A program made the position numbers and the translations under genes. Under the pieces are notes generated by a model, which did no database searches, was not told the origin of the DNA, and saw only the letters and a list, made by a program, of their open reading frames with translations. Below, piece after piece: positions 1-8,193 of a stretch of 13,978 bases of DNA. Positions within the stretch are counted from its first letter, which is position 1. Each line of letters opens with the position of its first letter. Origin of the DNA: CAVPHV01 sp964465915 (lineage in GTDB: Bacteria > Actinomycetota > Acidimicrobiia > Spongiisociales > UBA5794); the NCBI GenBank assembly GCA_964465915.1, contig CAYXMJ010000071.1:1-13978 (forward strand). Reading direction: 5' to 3'.

Positions 1-1032
1 GCTCGAGAAGGCGGTGCGGCGGCGCTGGCCGAGTTCCGCCTCACCCTGTTTCGGCCGGTGCAGCCGATGCTGGCCCAGCCCGCCGCCGACGTGGCCGACG
101 CTATGGCCAAGGCCTCGCCCGCCGCCGCCGAGTACAAGCTCGACGGCGCCAGGATCCAGGTCCATCGCGATGGCGAACGGGTCGCCGTCTACACCAGGAA
201 CCTGCGCAACGTGACCTCGGCCGTACCCGAGGTCGTTGCCGCGGTGCAAGCTCTCCCGCTCGAGTCGGTGATCCTGGACGGCGAGGCCATCGCCCTGCGA
301 CCCGACGGCCGGCCGCACCCGTTCCAGGTGACGATGAGCCGCTTTGGCAGCCGGGACGCGTCAAACACCGGCGTCACGCTGTCACCGTTCTTCTTCGACT
401 GTCTCCATCTCGACGGTGTCGACCTCATCGATGAACCTGCCGAGGTCCGCACCGAGCAGTTGGCTCAGCGGATGCCGCCCGAGCTGATGCCGCCGCGTCG
501 AATAGTCACCACCCCCAACGAGGCAGCCGAGTTCTTCGACGAAGTGCTCGCCTCCGGTCATGAGGGGATGATGCTCAAGTCGCTCAACGCTCCCTACGCC
601 GCCGGGCGCCGCGGGGCCGCCTGGCTGAAGGTCAAACCAGCCCACACCCTTGACCTGGTGGTCCTGGCCGTCGAGTGGGGCTCAGGGCGGCGACAGGGCC
701 TACTCTCCAATCTCCATCTCGGAGCCCGCGATCCCGACTCCAGCGAGTTCGTGATGCTGGGCAAGACGTTCAAGGGGCTCACCGACGAGACGTTGAAATG
801 GCAGACGGAGCGGTTCCTCGATTTGGAGACCCACCGGGAGGGGCATGTGGTCTTCGTGCGGCCGGAGCAGGTGGTGGAGATCGCCTTTGACGGGATTCAG
901 GCCAGCACCCGCTACCCCGGCGGCATGGCACTCCGCTTCGCCCGGGTCAAGGGCTACCGGGACGACAAGGCCGCCGACGAGGCGGACCCGATTGATACCG
1001 TGCGTGCCATGTTCGAGAAGTCGAAGCAGTAG
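1..1032 (+). CDS. lig: ATP-dependent DNA ligase, 3' part (5' end outside window)
   Basis: This gene encodes an enzyme that seals nicks in duplex DNA using ATP. The open frame runs in from base 1, so the N-terminal DNA-binding region is missing; the GTG at 58 is internal and not a real start. In the 343 residues present, motif I is EYKLDGAR with the adenylated lysine at residue 46 (bases 136-138). Motif III is VILDGEA, motif IIIa is FFFDCLHLDG, motif IV is GHEGMMLKS and motif V is AWLKVKP. The C-terminal OB domain ends with FARVKGYRDDK followed by EADPID. The segment FRPVQPMLA just before the nucleotidyltransferase domain and this C-terminus fit the roughly 500-residue LigB-type ligases of actinobacteria and archaea, not the short NHEJ LigD or LigC forms. 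It converges on the neighbouring - strand gene with 10 bases between their stops. Assignment to ATP ligase is firm; the exact subfamily is inferred. Confidence 0.95.
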   Translation, partial: AREGGAAALAEFRLTLFRPVQPMLAQPAADVADAMAKASPAAAEYKLDGARIQVHRDGERVAVYTRNLRNVTSAVPEVVAAVQALPLESVILDGEAIALRPDGRPHPFQVTMSRFGSRDASNTGVTLSPFFFDCLHLDGVDLIDEPAEVRTEQLAQRMPPELMPPRRIVTTPNEAAEFFDEVLASGHEGMMLKSLNAPYAAGRRGAAWLKVKPAHTLDLVVLAVEWGSGRRQGLLSNLHLGARDPDSSEFVMLGKTFKGLTDETLKWQTERFLDLETHREGHVVFVRPEQVVEIAFDGIQASTRYPGGMALRFARVKGYRDDKAADEADPIDTVRAMFEKSKQ

Positions 1033-1042
1033 CAGCCGACCC

Positions 1043-1441
1043 CTACCTCGACGTGTCGGCGTCTCTGGCGAGCCTCCGCTCCTGGACAAGGGCAGCGACG
1101 TGGGCTCCGGCGATGGCGCCGACCTGGAGGGCGAGTCCGACGAACACGAGTCGCCCGATCGGACGCCGGTACCGGACCCCGACTACGGCAAGCCCGACAG
1201 CACCAGCGCCGTTGACGGCCGCCATCGTCGTCAGAGGCCTCGTGATGGGCTTCTTCCGCGACATCCCCATGATGACACCGCTCATCGCCAGGGAGGTTCC
1301 GCCTGCGATCCTCACGAGATGACGAGGCAGTCCGAGGCGCGGAGCAAGCCTCCGATCCAGGGCCATCACGGCAATACCCACAACGGCCCAGTAGACGGCG
1401 TTGGCTTCGAGGGCTCGACGGCCCGGTCGGTTCTTCTTCAT
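1043..1441 (-). CDS. Small four-helix membrane protein, function unknown
   Basis: I do not recognise this family. The predicted 132-residue protein begins with a basic stretch (MKKNRPGRR) and contains about four hydrophobic segments, near residues 13-29, 45-60, 70-89 and 95-118. Basic loops lie between them (DRRLAPR, SRKKPITR, RYRRPIGR) and the tail is charged. The ATG at 1441 overlaps the TGA of the preceding MOSC gene as ATGA. It has a GAGGTG Shine-Dalgarno sequence 8 bases upstream. A GTG three codons earlier (1450) is possible but worse placed. The 4-base overlap implies translational coupling to the MOSC gene. It is the last gene of the - strand run and faces the ligase gene. A membrane location is well supported by composition; no function can be given. 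Confidence 0.75.
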   Translation of the reverse strand: MKKNRPGRRALEANAVYWAVVGIAVMALDRRLAPRLGLPRHLVRIAGGTSLAMSGVIMGMSRKKPITRPLTTMAAVNGAGAVGLAVVGVRYRRPIGRLVFVGLALQVGAIAGAHVAALVQERRLARDADTSR

Positions 1442-2013
1442 TGCGTCCACACCTCATCCCCGACGGCGAACTCGACCGGTGCTGCAACTTCGGGTGCCGC
1501 CATCACGAAGCCACGCATGCCCTCACCGAGGAATTCCAGCTCGTCCTGAATCTGCTCTCGCAAGGCCATCTCAGGTAAGCCAAGCAGATATGAAGTGAAC
1601 TGGCGACACGGCTTGGCAACCGCGGGGCCGGCCAACTCGATCTGGGGACCACTTTCGGTCTGAATCACGATGCCGGTGGCTACGTCTTCGAGCTGCACCC
1701 TGTCGTCGGTCTCGACAATGACGTTCTCGGCGGCAACCCCATCGGCGGCGCGTTCGCCAAAGCGTTCTCGCATCAGTTCGTAATGCGCGGTGAAGCCGAT
1801 CGACAAAGCCCGTGGCGCCTTCTCCCGCTCCATTGGATAGGCCACGTGGTGCACGTCGAGCAGCCACGCCTCGCCGTCCCACCCGGTCATGCCGCCGGCG
1901 TCAATGGCTCCGCGCTCGACCGACTCCAACACCTCCGGCCAGTACATCGTCCCCACCTGCACGCGGCGGCGGTGGACTTGGATCCGGGCGATCCGTCCCA
2001 ACAATTCAGACAT
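1438..2013 (-). CDS. MOSC-domain protein
   Basis: MOSC domains are the sulfur-carrier domains found at the C-terminus of molybdenum cofactor sulfurases and in stand-alone proteins such as YiiM and YcbX. Some act in reduction of N-hydroxylated compounds. In this 191-residue protein the recognisable parts are the ENV segment (AAENV, residues 94-98, matching the family's GEN), the segment around VATGIVIQT, and PCRQFTSYL with the conserved cysteine at residue 136. The C-terminal FAVGDEV matches the typical VGD-x-V end of the fold. The length fits a stand-alone MOSC protein. The ATG at 2013 is preferred over the one at 2016 because GAGG lies 5 bases before it and only 2 before the other. It overlaps the end of the phosphodiesterase gene by 8 bases and shares ATGA with the next gene, so it sits inside an operon. 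Its substrate is unknown. Confidence 0.75.
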   Translation of the reverse strand: MSELLGRIARIQVHRRRVQVGTMYWPEVLESVERGAIDAGGMTGWDGEAWLLDVHHVAYPMEREKAPRALSIGFTAHYELMRERFGERAADGVAAENVIVETDDRVQLEDVATGIVIQTESGPQIELAGPAVAKPCRQFTSYLLGLPEMALREQIQDELEFLGEGMRGFVMAAPEVAAPVEFAVGDEVWTQ

Positions 2014-2794
2014 CATGGCCTCTTTCTCGCGTCACCTCGTTGAGGATATCGGGGCGGTCGGTAACAATCCCATCGACGCCCATGTCGAGCAGGCGGTGCA
2101 TCTCCTCGGCGGCATTCACCGTCCAGCAGTGGATCTGCGCCCCCGATTCGTGGATGGCGTCGATGTATTTCTGGTCGACCTTCAAGGACCGGTAGTTGAA
2201 GGGCACCTGATAGGCCACCACCGGGCGCTCGATGGTACGGCCCCGCCGCGAGGCGGCCCACATCGCCGATACCGCCGACGGTCCCGCCGAGGTCGCCACC
2301 GAGCCGGCCGTCACCCGTCGGAACCGGGCAATGCGCCGGTCGACAAACGACCCGATCAGGGTGCGATCCTGGCGACCGTGGTCTCGAATGATCTCGGCCA
2401 CCGGCCACTCCAAACCCTTGCCTTTGAGGTCGATGTTGATATGCACGTCGGGGAACGTGGCGAACAACTCGCCGAGGCTGGAGATGCCGATGCCACTCCC
2501 CCGCAACGGGTACCCCTCGTCGGGACCGAATTCCCAGGCCGCGTCGAGGTGGCGGAGATCCTCGAACAACCAGTCGGAGACCAGGCCGGTGCCGTTGGTG
2601 GTCCGGTCGAGCGTCTTGTCGTGGAACACCACCACGACGCCGTCGCGGCTGATCCGCACATCGGTTTCGAAGTACCGAAAGCCCAGGTCGAAGGCGCCCT
2701 GAAAGGCAAACATCGTGTTCTCGGGCCAGAGCACACGGCTACCGCGATGGGCGAACCGGATGGGATGTTCGAGCGCGAGATATGGGTGTGTCAT
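2006..2794 (-). CDS. Glycerophosphodiester phosphodiesterase (GDPD family)
   Basis: This enzyme hydrolyses glycerophosphodiesters, released by phospholipid deacylation, to sn-glycerol 3-phosphate and an alcohol. The 262-residue protein has the full GDPD signature. FAHRG carries H16 and R17, PENT carries E25, and ETDV carries metal ligands E43 and D45. HDKTLDRTTNGTG carries the second catalytic histidine, H58. NIDLK (D122, K124) stands where the family usually has NIEIK, so the third acidic ligand is Asp here. The C-terminal VDGIVTDRPD is also typical. No signal peptide is visible, so it is probably cytoplasmic. The ATG at 2794 has no clear ribosome binding site. It lies 65 bases after the protease gene, the largest gap in the run, so a separate promoter is possible, though I could not identify one. 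Its substrate range cannot be read from sequence. Confidence 0.93.
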   Translation of the reverse strand: MTHPYLALEHPIRFAHRGSRVLWPENTMFAFQGAFDLGFRYFETDVRISRDGVVVVFHDKTLDRTTNGTGLVSDWLFEDLRHLDAAWEFGPDEGYPLRGSGIGISSLGELFATFPDVHINIDLKGKGLEWPVAEIIRDHGRQDRTLIGSFVDRRIARFRRVTAGSVATSAGPSAVSAMWAASRRGRTIERPVVAYQVPFNYRSLKVDQKYIDAIHESGAQIHCWTVNAAEEMHRLLDMGVDGIVTDRPDILNEVTRERGHDV

Positions 2795-2859
2795 GGAGTG
2801 CTCTGGCGATAGCTGATTCGATAGTCTGCCACGCTGGGCGGACGACGGCCCATCGGCGC

Positions 2860-4365
2860 TCAGCCGGCGACGGACTCGATGGCCAGATCGGTGAGCTGCT
2901 CGGGCAGCAGGTCAAACGGGAGGTCGATCTCGACGTCGGGGACCAGCCCGGTCCCGCCGTAGTCGCGCCGCTCCGGGGTCAGCCAGCGGGCAATGGTGAT
3001 CTTGAGACCAGCGCCGCCGGGCAACCGGAATGTCTGTTGCACCGTGTTCTTGCCGACCGAGGACTCGCCGACCACCACCGCCCGGCCCCGTTCCTGGAGC
3101 GCACCGGCAACGACTTCGGACGCCGAAGCGCTCCCCGAGTCGAGCAGGATGATCACGTCGATGTCGGGATCGGTGGCAACGCCCGGACCGGTCACCTCGA
3201 ACACCTTGTCGAAGGTCGGCCCATCGGTTTCGAGCACCTCACCGTCGGCGAGGAACTCGCTGGCGATGTCGATCGCCGCCGACAACGACCCGCCGGGGTT
3301 GCCCCGCAGGTCGAGCACGATGGTCTCGGCGCCTTCGTCGAGCAGATCGGACAGCGCCTGACGGAACTGTTCGGGAGCGGTATCGGTGAAGACGCTCAGC
3401 CGCAGATAGCCGACGCCCGGATCGGTGATCTGGCCGACGGCGACGGGGAACGCGATCGACTTACGCTCCAGGACCACCTCGAAGGTCTCACCGTCGCGTT
3501 CGAGCCCGATCGTCACCTGAGTTCCCTCTTCACCTCGCACCCGAGCGGTCGACTCATCAAAGGTCATTCCGGCCATCGTTTCACCCTCGACGCTGACGAT
3601 CACATCGCCGGGCCGCAACCCGGCGTCTTCGGCAGGGCTCTCCGGAATCGTGGAAATCACCACGATCCGGCAGGTGTCGGAGATCAGGTCACACGCCACC
3701 ACGTCGTCACCCGTTTCCTCCTGAGCCGAGACAAAGGCGCCGATCCCACTGACTTCGCCGGTCAGTTCCTCGTCACGCAGTTCCATGGTCTGCGCAGACA
3801 GGTACGCCGAGAAAGGGTCACCGAGCTCGGCGACCATTCCGGCAATCGCCTCATTGACGACAAGTTCGATTTCGCCACCGTCGCTCACCTCGACCTGCGC
3901 CGCATCGCACACCGCAACGAAGGCCGGGTCCGGCACCGCGCATACGACGACGTCACTCGAATCGCCGTCGGGCTGCTCCGCCTCGATGGCGGTCACGGCT
4001 GCCGCGGCGAGAGCCTCGAGGTCGACCGGATCGACAAACCTCTCCTCGATCAGCCCGATCGATTCACAAAGGGCGGTGAAGGGTGCCTCGGCATCGTCGC
4101 AGCCGACCACTGCGGCGGACACGGAGCCGCTGGTCGTCGTCGTGATCTCGGTGCCTGCCGTCGTTGCGGTCGTTGCCGTCGTTGCCGTCGTGGTGGTGGT
4201 CGCCGTGGCCGGACCGACCGTCGTCGACGGTGGCTCTGGAACGGTGGCGTCGGGGATCATCGTCGTGGACGTGCCGCCGAGCGCGGAGCAGCCCGAGGCG
4301 AACACAACGGCCGCGGCAAGGAGCGCAGCAAAACGAACGGGGTGCGTGGTCGGCATTGGCGCCAT
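2860..4365 (-). CDS. Lipoprotein S41 (C-terminal processing) protease with PDZ domain
   Basis: This is a serine protease of the CtpA/Tsp group, which trims or degrades exported proteins at exposed C-termini. The 501-residue protein begins with an N-terminal signal and a lipobox-like ASGC with C26, so it is probably lipid-anchored outside the membrane. A Thr-rich linker follows (about residues 41-80). A helical region spans about 95-200, and a PDZ domain about 203-305 contains GLRPGDVIVSVEG. The S41 catalytic domain spans about 315-480. By spacing against CtpB, the catalytic set is S414 (in SGSASASE), K439 (SVGKN) and Q443. The strand motif LDLRGNPGG precedes it and GTGLVPD closes the domain. 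Six extracellular cysteines occur as pairs (89/100, 142/153, 225/232), which is unusual for the family and suggests disulfides. The ATG at 4365 is preceded by GGGG at short spacing. It starts 39 bases after hutI. Protease assignment is firm; the substrate is unknown. Confidence 0.93.
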   Translation of the reverse strand: MAPMPTTHPVRFAALLAAAVVFASGCSALGGTSTTMIPDATVPEPPSTTVGPATATTTTTATTATTATTAGTEITTTTSGSVSAAVVGCDDAEAPFTALCESIGLIEERFVDPVDLEALAAAAVTAIEAEQPDGDSSDVVVCAVPDPAFVAVCDAAQVEVSDGGEIELVVNEAIAGMVAELGDPFSAYLSAQTMELRDEELTGEVSGIGAFVSAQEETGDDVVACDLISDTCRIVVISTIPESPAEDAGLRPGDVIVSVEGETMAGMTFDESTARVRGEEGTQVTIGLERDGETFEVVLERKSIAFPVAVGQITDPGVGYLRLSVFTDTAPEQFRQALSDLLDEGAETIVLDLRGNPGGSLSAAIDIASEFLADGEVLETDGPTFDKVFEVTGPGVATDPDIDVIILLDSGSASASEVVAGALQERGRAVVVGESSVGKNTVQQTFRLPGGAGLKITIARWLTPERRDYGGTGLVPDVEIDLPFDLLPEQLTDLAIESVAG

Positions 4366-4404
4366 TCAACCCCAACACCGGGACTAACCGAACAGTATTG
4401 CGGC

Positions 4405-5631
4405 TCAGACCAACCGGCCCGACTTGATAACCTTCCACACCACCTCGTCATCGGGCCGGTAGGGGAGATGCCGATGCGAGGCCGCATCCAGCACGACGGC
4501 GTCGGCCACCGCTCCCGGCCCCAGCCAACCCTTATCCGGTTCGTTGAGCGCCAGCGCCCCACCCCGGGTGGCGCTCCACACTGCGGCGTCCGGCGCCATC
4601 CCCATGTTGAGGCATGCCAGCGCAATGATGAACGGCATCGTCAGCACATAGCTCGTCCCCGGGTTGGCGTCGGTGGCCAGCGCCACCGGGACACCTGCGG
4701 CGGAAAACCGAACCGGGTCCGGGTACGGCAGGCGCATCGTGAACGAAACACCGGGGAGCAGCACGGCAACGGTCCCCGCCGCCGCAAGCGCATCGAGGTC
4801 GGCCGAAGTTGCCTGGTCGAGGTGATCCGCCGACGCCGCTTCCACCTCGGCGGCAAGCGCCGTCGCTCCGGTGTGGGCCAACTGGTCGGCGTGCAGCCGG
4901 GGTTCGAGCCCGTGGCGTCTGCCGGCCTCGAGGATGAGCCGGGCTTCATCGACGGTGAAGGCACCGTCGTCGCAGAACACGTCGCAGAACCGAGCCGACG
5001 AGGCCAGAGAGGGAATCATCTCGTCGGCAACAAGTTGCACATAACCGGCCCGATCGTCACTCCACTCCGGGGGGACGACATGGGCGCCGAGAAACGTGGG
5101 GACGAGGTCGACGGCGAGGTCTCGATCGAGCCGGGCCACCACTTCGAGCAGACGGCGCTCGGTGGCGAGGTCGAGCCCGTAGCCCGACTTGACCTCGACG
5201 GTCGTGGTCCCGGTGACCAGCATCTTGGTGAGCCGGCGGCGGGCCTCGCCGACCAACTCGTTCGCTGTCGCCTCCCGGGTGGCGGCCACAGTGGACATGA
5301 TCCCGCCGCCAACCGCCATGATCTGCTCGTAGCTCTCCCCCGCCAGCCTGCGGGTGAACTCGTCGGACCGGTCCCCGGCGAACACCACATGGGTGTGGGC
5401 ATCGACAAAACCGGGCAGGACCGCACGACCCGCCACATCCAGCTCCCGCAGATCGCCGAGGCCCTCAGGCAGGTTCGCCTCGGGTCCCGTCCACGCCACC
5501 CGACCGTCGTGCATGACCAGGGCGGTGCCGTCGATCATTCCCAGCCTCCCGCCACGGGCCGGGTCGTTCGTCACCAATTCGCCGATGCCGCGCACCAGCA
5601 AGTCGCCGCCGCCCAACACCTCGGCGCTCAC
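4405..5631 (-). CDS. hutI: Imidazolonepropionase
   Basis: HutI carries out the third step of histidine degradation, hydrolysing 4-imidazolone-5-propionate to N-formimino-L-glutamate in the cytoplasm. With the GTG start at 5631 the protein has 408 residues, normal for the family. The metal site is complete: DAHTH supplies H79 and H81, LHADQ supplies H247, and ATDANPG supplies D321. The conserved H270 lies in SADHLD. Other family blocks are VEVKSGYGLD, PTFLGAH and GVSFTMRLPY. The same frame stays open upstream to 6129, but that part is the antisense-free shadow of hutU: its composition is Arg/Gly-rich nonsense and family similarity begins only at the GTG. The GTG overlaps the hutU stop as GTGA, which decides the start and implies coupled translation. 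The next enzyme of the pathway (HutG or HutF) is not in this window. Confidence 0.97.
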   Translation of the reverse strand: MSAEVLGGGDLLVRGIGELVTNDPARGGRLGMIDGTALVMHDGRVAWTGPEANLPEGLGDLRELDVAGRAVLPGFVDAHTHVVFAGDRSDEFTRRLAGESYEQIMAVGGGIMSTVAATREATANELVGEARRRLTKMLVTGTTTVEVKSGYGLDLATERRLLEVVARLDRDLAVDLVPTFLGAHVVPPEWSDDRAGYVQLVADEMIPSLASSARFCDVFCDDGAFTVDEARLILEAGRRHGLEPRLHADQLAHTGATALAAEVEAASADHLDQATSADLDALAAAGTVAVLLPGVSFTMRLPYPDPVRFSAAGVPVALATDANPGTSYVLTMPFIIALACLNMGMAPDAAVWSATRGGALALNEPDKGWLGPGAVADAVVLDAASHRHLPYRPDDEVVWKVIKSGRLV

Positions 5632-7289
5632 GCCCTCGGGTCCATCGGGATCGCCACACCCCGCTCGTCGGCAGCGACCCGGGCCGCCTCGTAGCCGGCG
5701 TCGACATGGCGGATCACGCCGGTCCCCGGGTCGTTGGTGAGGACCCGCTCTAGGCGGGCCGCGCCTTCCGGCGTGCCGTCGGCAACTACCTGGGCGCCGG
5801 CGTGGATCGACTTGCCGATGCCGACTCCCCCACCGTGATGCACCGCCACCCAGGCAGCACCCGAGGCGGTGTTGAGGAGCGCATTGAGGATCGGCCAATC
5901 GGCGACGGCATCCGAGCCGTCCTTCATCGCCTCCGTCTCGCGGTAGGGCGAGGCGACCGAACCCGAGTCGAGGTGATCGCGTCCGATCACGATCGGCGCC
6001 TTGATCGCACCCGAGGCGACCAGATCGTTGAAGGCGAGGCCGGCGCGGTCCCGCTCTCCGTAGCCCAGCCAACAGATGCGGGCAGGCAGACCCTGGAACT
6101 CCACCCGATCTTGCGCCATCTCCAGCCAACGGGCCAGGGCTCGGTTCTCGGGGAACAGATTGAGTACGGCCCGATCGGTCGCCGCGATGTCCGCCGGATC
6201 GCCCGACAACGCCACCCAGCGGAACGGGCCGAGGCCCTCGCAGAAGAGGTCACGGATGTAGGCGGGCACAAACCCTGGGTAGGCGAACGCGTCGGTGAAA
6301 CCACCGGCGACCGCCTCGCCACGCAGGTTGTTGCCGTAGTCGAAGACCTCGGCACCGTCGCGCTGGAACCCAACCATGGCCTCACAATGCACCGCCATCG
6401 AGGTGCGCGCCGCCTTGATGTACGACTGCGGATCGGACGCACGCAATTCGAGTGCCTCTTCGAGTGAGTAGCCGTGCGGCACGTAGCCGTTGAGCGGATC
6501 GTGCGCCGAAGTCTGGTCGGTGACGATGTCGATCTCGACGCCGCGGCGCAGCAGTTCGGGGAACACATCGGCAGCGTTGCCCTCCACCCCCACCGAGAGG
6601 CGCCGCCGCTCGGTTCGGGCGGTAAGCACCCGGGCCACGGCGTCGTCGAGGTCAGATGCGACCTCGTCGAGATATCGGGTCTCGAGCCGGCGCCGGATCC
6701 GCTCGGGATCGACGTCGACGCAGAGCGCGACACCGTCGTTCATGGTGATCGCCAGCGGCTGGGCACCGCCCATCCCGCCGAGACCGCCGGTCAAGGTCAG
6801 CGTGCCGGCCAGCGTCCCGCCGAAACGTTGCTCGGCGATGGCGGCGAAGGTCTGGTACGTCCCCTGGAGAATGCCCTGGGTACCGATGTAGATCCACGAA
6901 CCTGCCGTCATCTGGCCGTACATCATCAGACCGGCCGCTTCGAGCTCCCAGAAGTGCTCCCAATCACCCCAGTCGGGCACCAACAGGCTGTTGGCGATCA
7001 ACACTCGCGGCGCCATCTCGTGGGTACGGAACCGCCCAACCGGCTTGCCGGACTGCACCAGCAACGTCTCGTCGTCTTCGAGATCGCGCAGGTTGCGGAC
7101 GATGGCGTCGAAGGCGTCCCAACTGCGCGCCGCCTTACCCCTTCCCCCGTAGACGACCAACTCGTCGGGGTTCTCGGCCACCGCAGGGTCGAGATTGTTC
7201 ATCAGGCAGCGCAGCGCCGCCTCTTGGAGCCAGCCCTTGGTCGATAGGGCCGACCCCCGTGGGGCCGTCACCGGCCGTGGTCCCGACAT
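5628..7289 (-). CDS. hutU: Urocanate hydratase
   Basis: HutU converts urocanate to 4-imidazolone-5-propionate, using tightly bound NAD+ as an electrophile. It is the second step of histidine degradation and acts in the cytoplasm. The 553-residue length is typical. Diagnostic blocks are TGGLGGMGGAQPLA (about residues 167-180, the NAD-binding glycine region), FDYGNNLRGEA, and ARICWLGYGER. The last contains C406, which matches the cysteine implicated in catalysis in the Pseudomonas enzyme. YRETEAMKDGSDAVADWP and the VHHGGGVG block are also present. The ATG at 7289 has a perfect AGGAGG five bases upstream, overlapping the stop of the preceding gene. It is translationally coupled to hutI downstream. 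No hut regulator gene (HutC or HutP type) is present in the window, and no operator could be identified. Confidence 0.98.
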   Translation of the reverse strand: MSGPRPVTAPRGSALSTKGWLQEAALRCLMNNLDPAVAENPDELVVYGGRGKAARSWDAFDAIVRNLRDLEDDETLLVQSGKPVGRFRTHEMAPRVLIANSLLVPDWGDWEHFWELEAAGLMMYGQMTAGSWIYIGTQGILQGTYQTFAAIAEQRFGGTLAGTLTLTGGLGGMGGAQPLAITMNDGVALCVDVDPERIRRRLETRYLDEVASDLDDAVARVLTARTERRRLSVGVEGNAADVFPELLRRGVEIDIVTDQTSAHDPLNGYVPHGYSLEEALELRASDPQSYIKAARTSMAVHCEAMVGFQRDGAEVFDYGNNLRGEAVAGGFTDAFAYPGFVPAYIRDLFCEGLGPFRWVALSGDPADIAATDRAVLNLFPENRALARWLEMAQDRVEFQGLPARICWLGYGERDRAGLAFNDLVASGAIKAPIVIGRDHLDSGSVASPYRETEAMKDGSDAVADWPILNALLNTASGAAWVAVHHGGGVGIGKSIHAGAQVVADGTPEGAARLERVLTNDPGTGVIRHVDAGYEAARVAADERGVAIPMDPRA

Positions 7290-7293
7290 GTGA

Positions 7294-7299
7294 CCTCCT
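7294..7299 (-). promoter_or_regulatory. Ribosome binding site of hutU
   Basis: AGGAGG lies on the - strand, 4-5 bases before the hutU ATG. It overlaps the TAG stop of the upstream exported-protein gene (TAGGAGG). This fixes the hutU start and ties its translation to the upstream reading frame. Confidence 0.8.
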
Positions 7300-8188
7300 A
7301 GACCGACGGTGGCGGCGGCGCGTCGTCACCAGACGGCGCGTCGTCACCAGACGACGACGTCGTCCCGGTGCTCTCAGGGGGCGGAGGCGGTGGGGGTGGC
7401 GCCGTTGTGGCCGCGGGGGCTGCAGCCGGGGCGGCTGCCGCAGTCGCGGCCGGTGCCGATGCCATCGGACCCCACACCCCGAGCAGGATGCCGATACCGA
7501 GGAAGAGCAGCGGGAGACCAATCACGCTCAGCGTGGTGAGCGGGTAGACCGACCATTGCTGGAGGACCAGCGCCAGGAAGAAGCCGAAGAGCAGGCCAAA
7601 GATCGCCCCAACGACCGGGTGCTTCCAGAGTGCCGAGAACAACCCGAGGGCGGAGATGATGATGCCGACCACCGCAACGACCCCGAGCGGAGTCGACAGC
7701 GGGTTGCCGTCGAACTTCACGAAGACCATGCCGGTGCAGCGGCCGCCGTCGGCCTCGTGGAAGCCCTTCAGTTGGTAGATGCCGGCGACGCCGACATCGA
7801 CCGGGAGCTCTGCCTTCAGTTCGTCAAGACTGTAGGTCCCCGCCGCCTCGCGGATGTCCTCGCTGTTGGCACCGGACCAACTGGCGAAGCGGATCGTCGT
7901 CGGCCCGACCACGATGCCGGCCTCACCGGCGAAGTTGGTGTTGGCGAAGGGCACCGCTCCGGCCCAGTCGGCGGTCACCCCGGCCCGATCCGGCACGACG
8001 ATGGGGTTGTCCGGGGTGTCATTCTGTGGCCCGTATTCGACGCCATCGATGATCACCACGCCGGTACAGCCGCCGGTCACATCGGCGTTGGCCGCCATTG
8101 GGAGCAATAGCAGCCCGGCAACTGCGGCCGCAGCCAGCGTCGCACCAAACCACCGGGTCGGAGGGATGTTGCGTCTCACTCGGTCCAC
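7298..8188 (-). CDS. Exported membrane protein with paired CTG motifs and Pro-rich tail, function unknown
   Basis: I do not recognise this family. The GTG at 8188 is chosen because AGGAGG stands 5 bases before it and it opens a textbook signal peptide: basic MDRVRRN, a hydrophobic stretch at about residues 17-30, and a likely cleavage after ANA (residue 35). Starting at the GTG at 8233 would put 15 charged residues in front and has no ribosome binding site. The mature part has an extracytoplasmic domain of about 120 residues. Its two cysteines, C41 and C151, sit in similar settings (GGCTGVV and GRCTGMV), so a disulfide between the ends of one domain is plausible. Three hydrophobic segments follow at about 168-187, 191-209 and 217-240. 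The cytoplasmic or external tail is Ala/Pro-rich with nine consecutive prolines and a duplicated SGDDAP. It lies 57 bases after the RDD gene and directly abuts hutU. Confidence 0.8.
   Translation of the reverse strand: MDRVRRNIPPTRWFGATLAAAAVAGLLLLPMAANADVTGGCTGVVIIDGVEYGPQNDTPDNPIVVPDRAGVTADWAGAVPFANTNFAGEAGIVVGPTTIRFASWSGANSEDIREAAGTYSLDELKAELPVDVGVAGIYQLKGFHEADGGRCTGMVFVKFDGNPLSTPLGVVAVVGIIISALGLFSALWKHPVVGAIFGLLFGFFLALVLQQWSVYPLTTLSVIGLPLLFLGIGILLGVWGPMASAPAATAAAAPAAAPAATTAPPPPPPPPESTGTTSSSGDDAPSGDDAPPPPSV
7318..7353 (-). repeat. Two tandem 18-base units coding SGDDAP
   Basis: Bases 7318-7335 and 7336-7353 are identical. They fall in the C-terminal tail of the exported membrane protein and encode a duplicated six-residue SGDDAP before the final proline run. 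Such in-frame units are prone to copy-number change by slippage. Confidence 0.85.
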
Positions 8189-8193
8189 GTCGA

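Noticed and set aside
1035..1060. Inverted repeat GCCGAC / GTCGGC between the convergent ligase and membrane-protein genes as a bidirectional terminator
   Set aside because: A 6-base stem with a 14-base loop, partly inside coding sequence and with no T-run, is too weak in GC-rich DNA.
845..1549. A 234-codon + strand frame running out of the ligase gene
   Set aside because: It overlaps the ligase end and is antisense to the membrane and MOSC genes. It shows low-complexity Arg/Pro/Ser composition and no motif.
2782..5694. A 970-codon open frame on the + strand, antisense to the protease and hutI
   Set aside because: Long antisense frames are expected opposite high-GC genes. The translation is rich in Arg, Gly, His and Asp with no recognisable motif, and both - strand genes are unmistakable.
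5632..6129. Upstream extension of the hutI frame giving a 574-residue protein
   Set aside because: The extra 166 residues overlap hutU, are Arg/Gly-rich and match nothing in HutI. The GTG at 5631 overlapping the hutU stop gives the normal 408-residue length.
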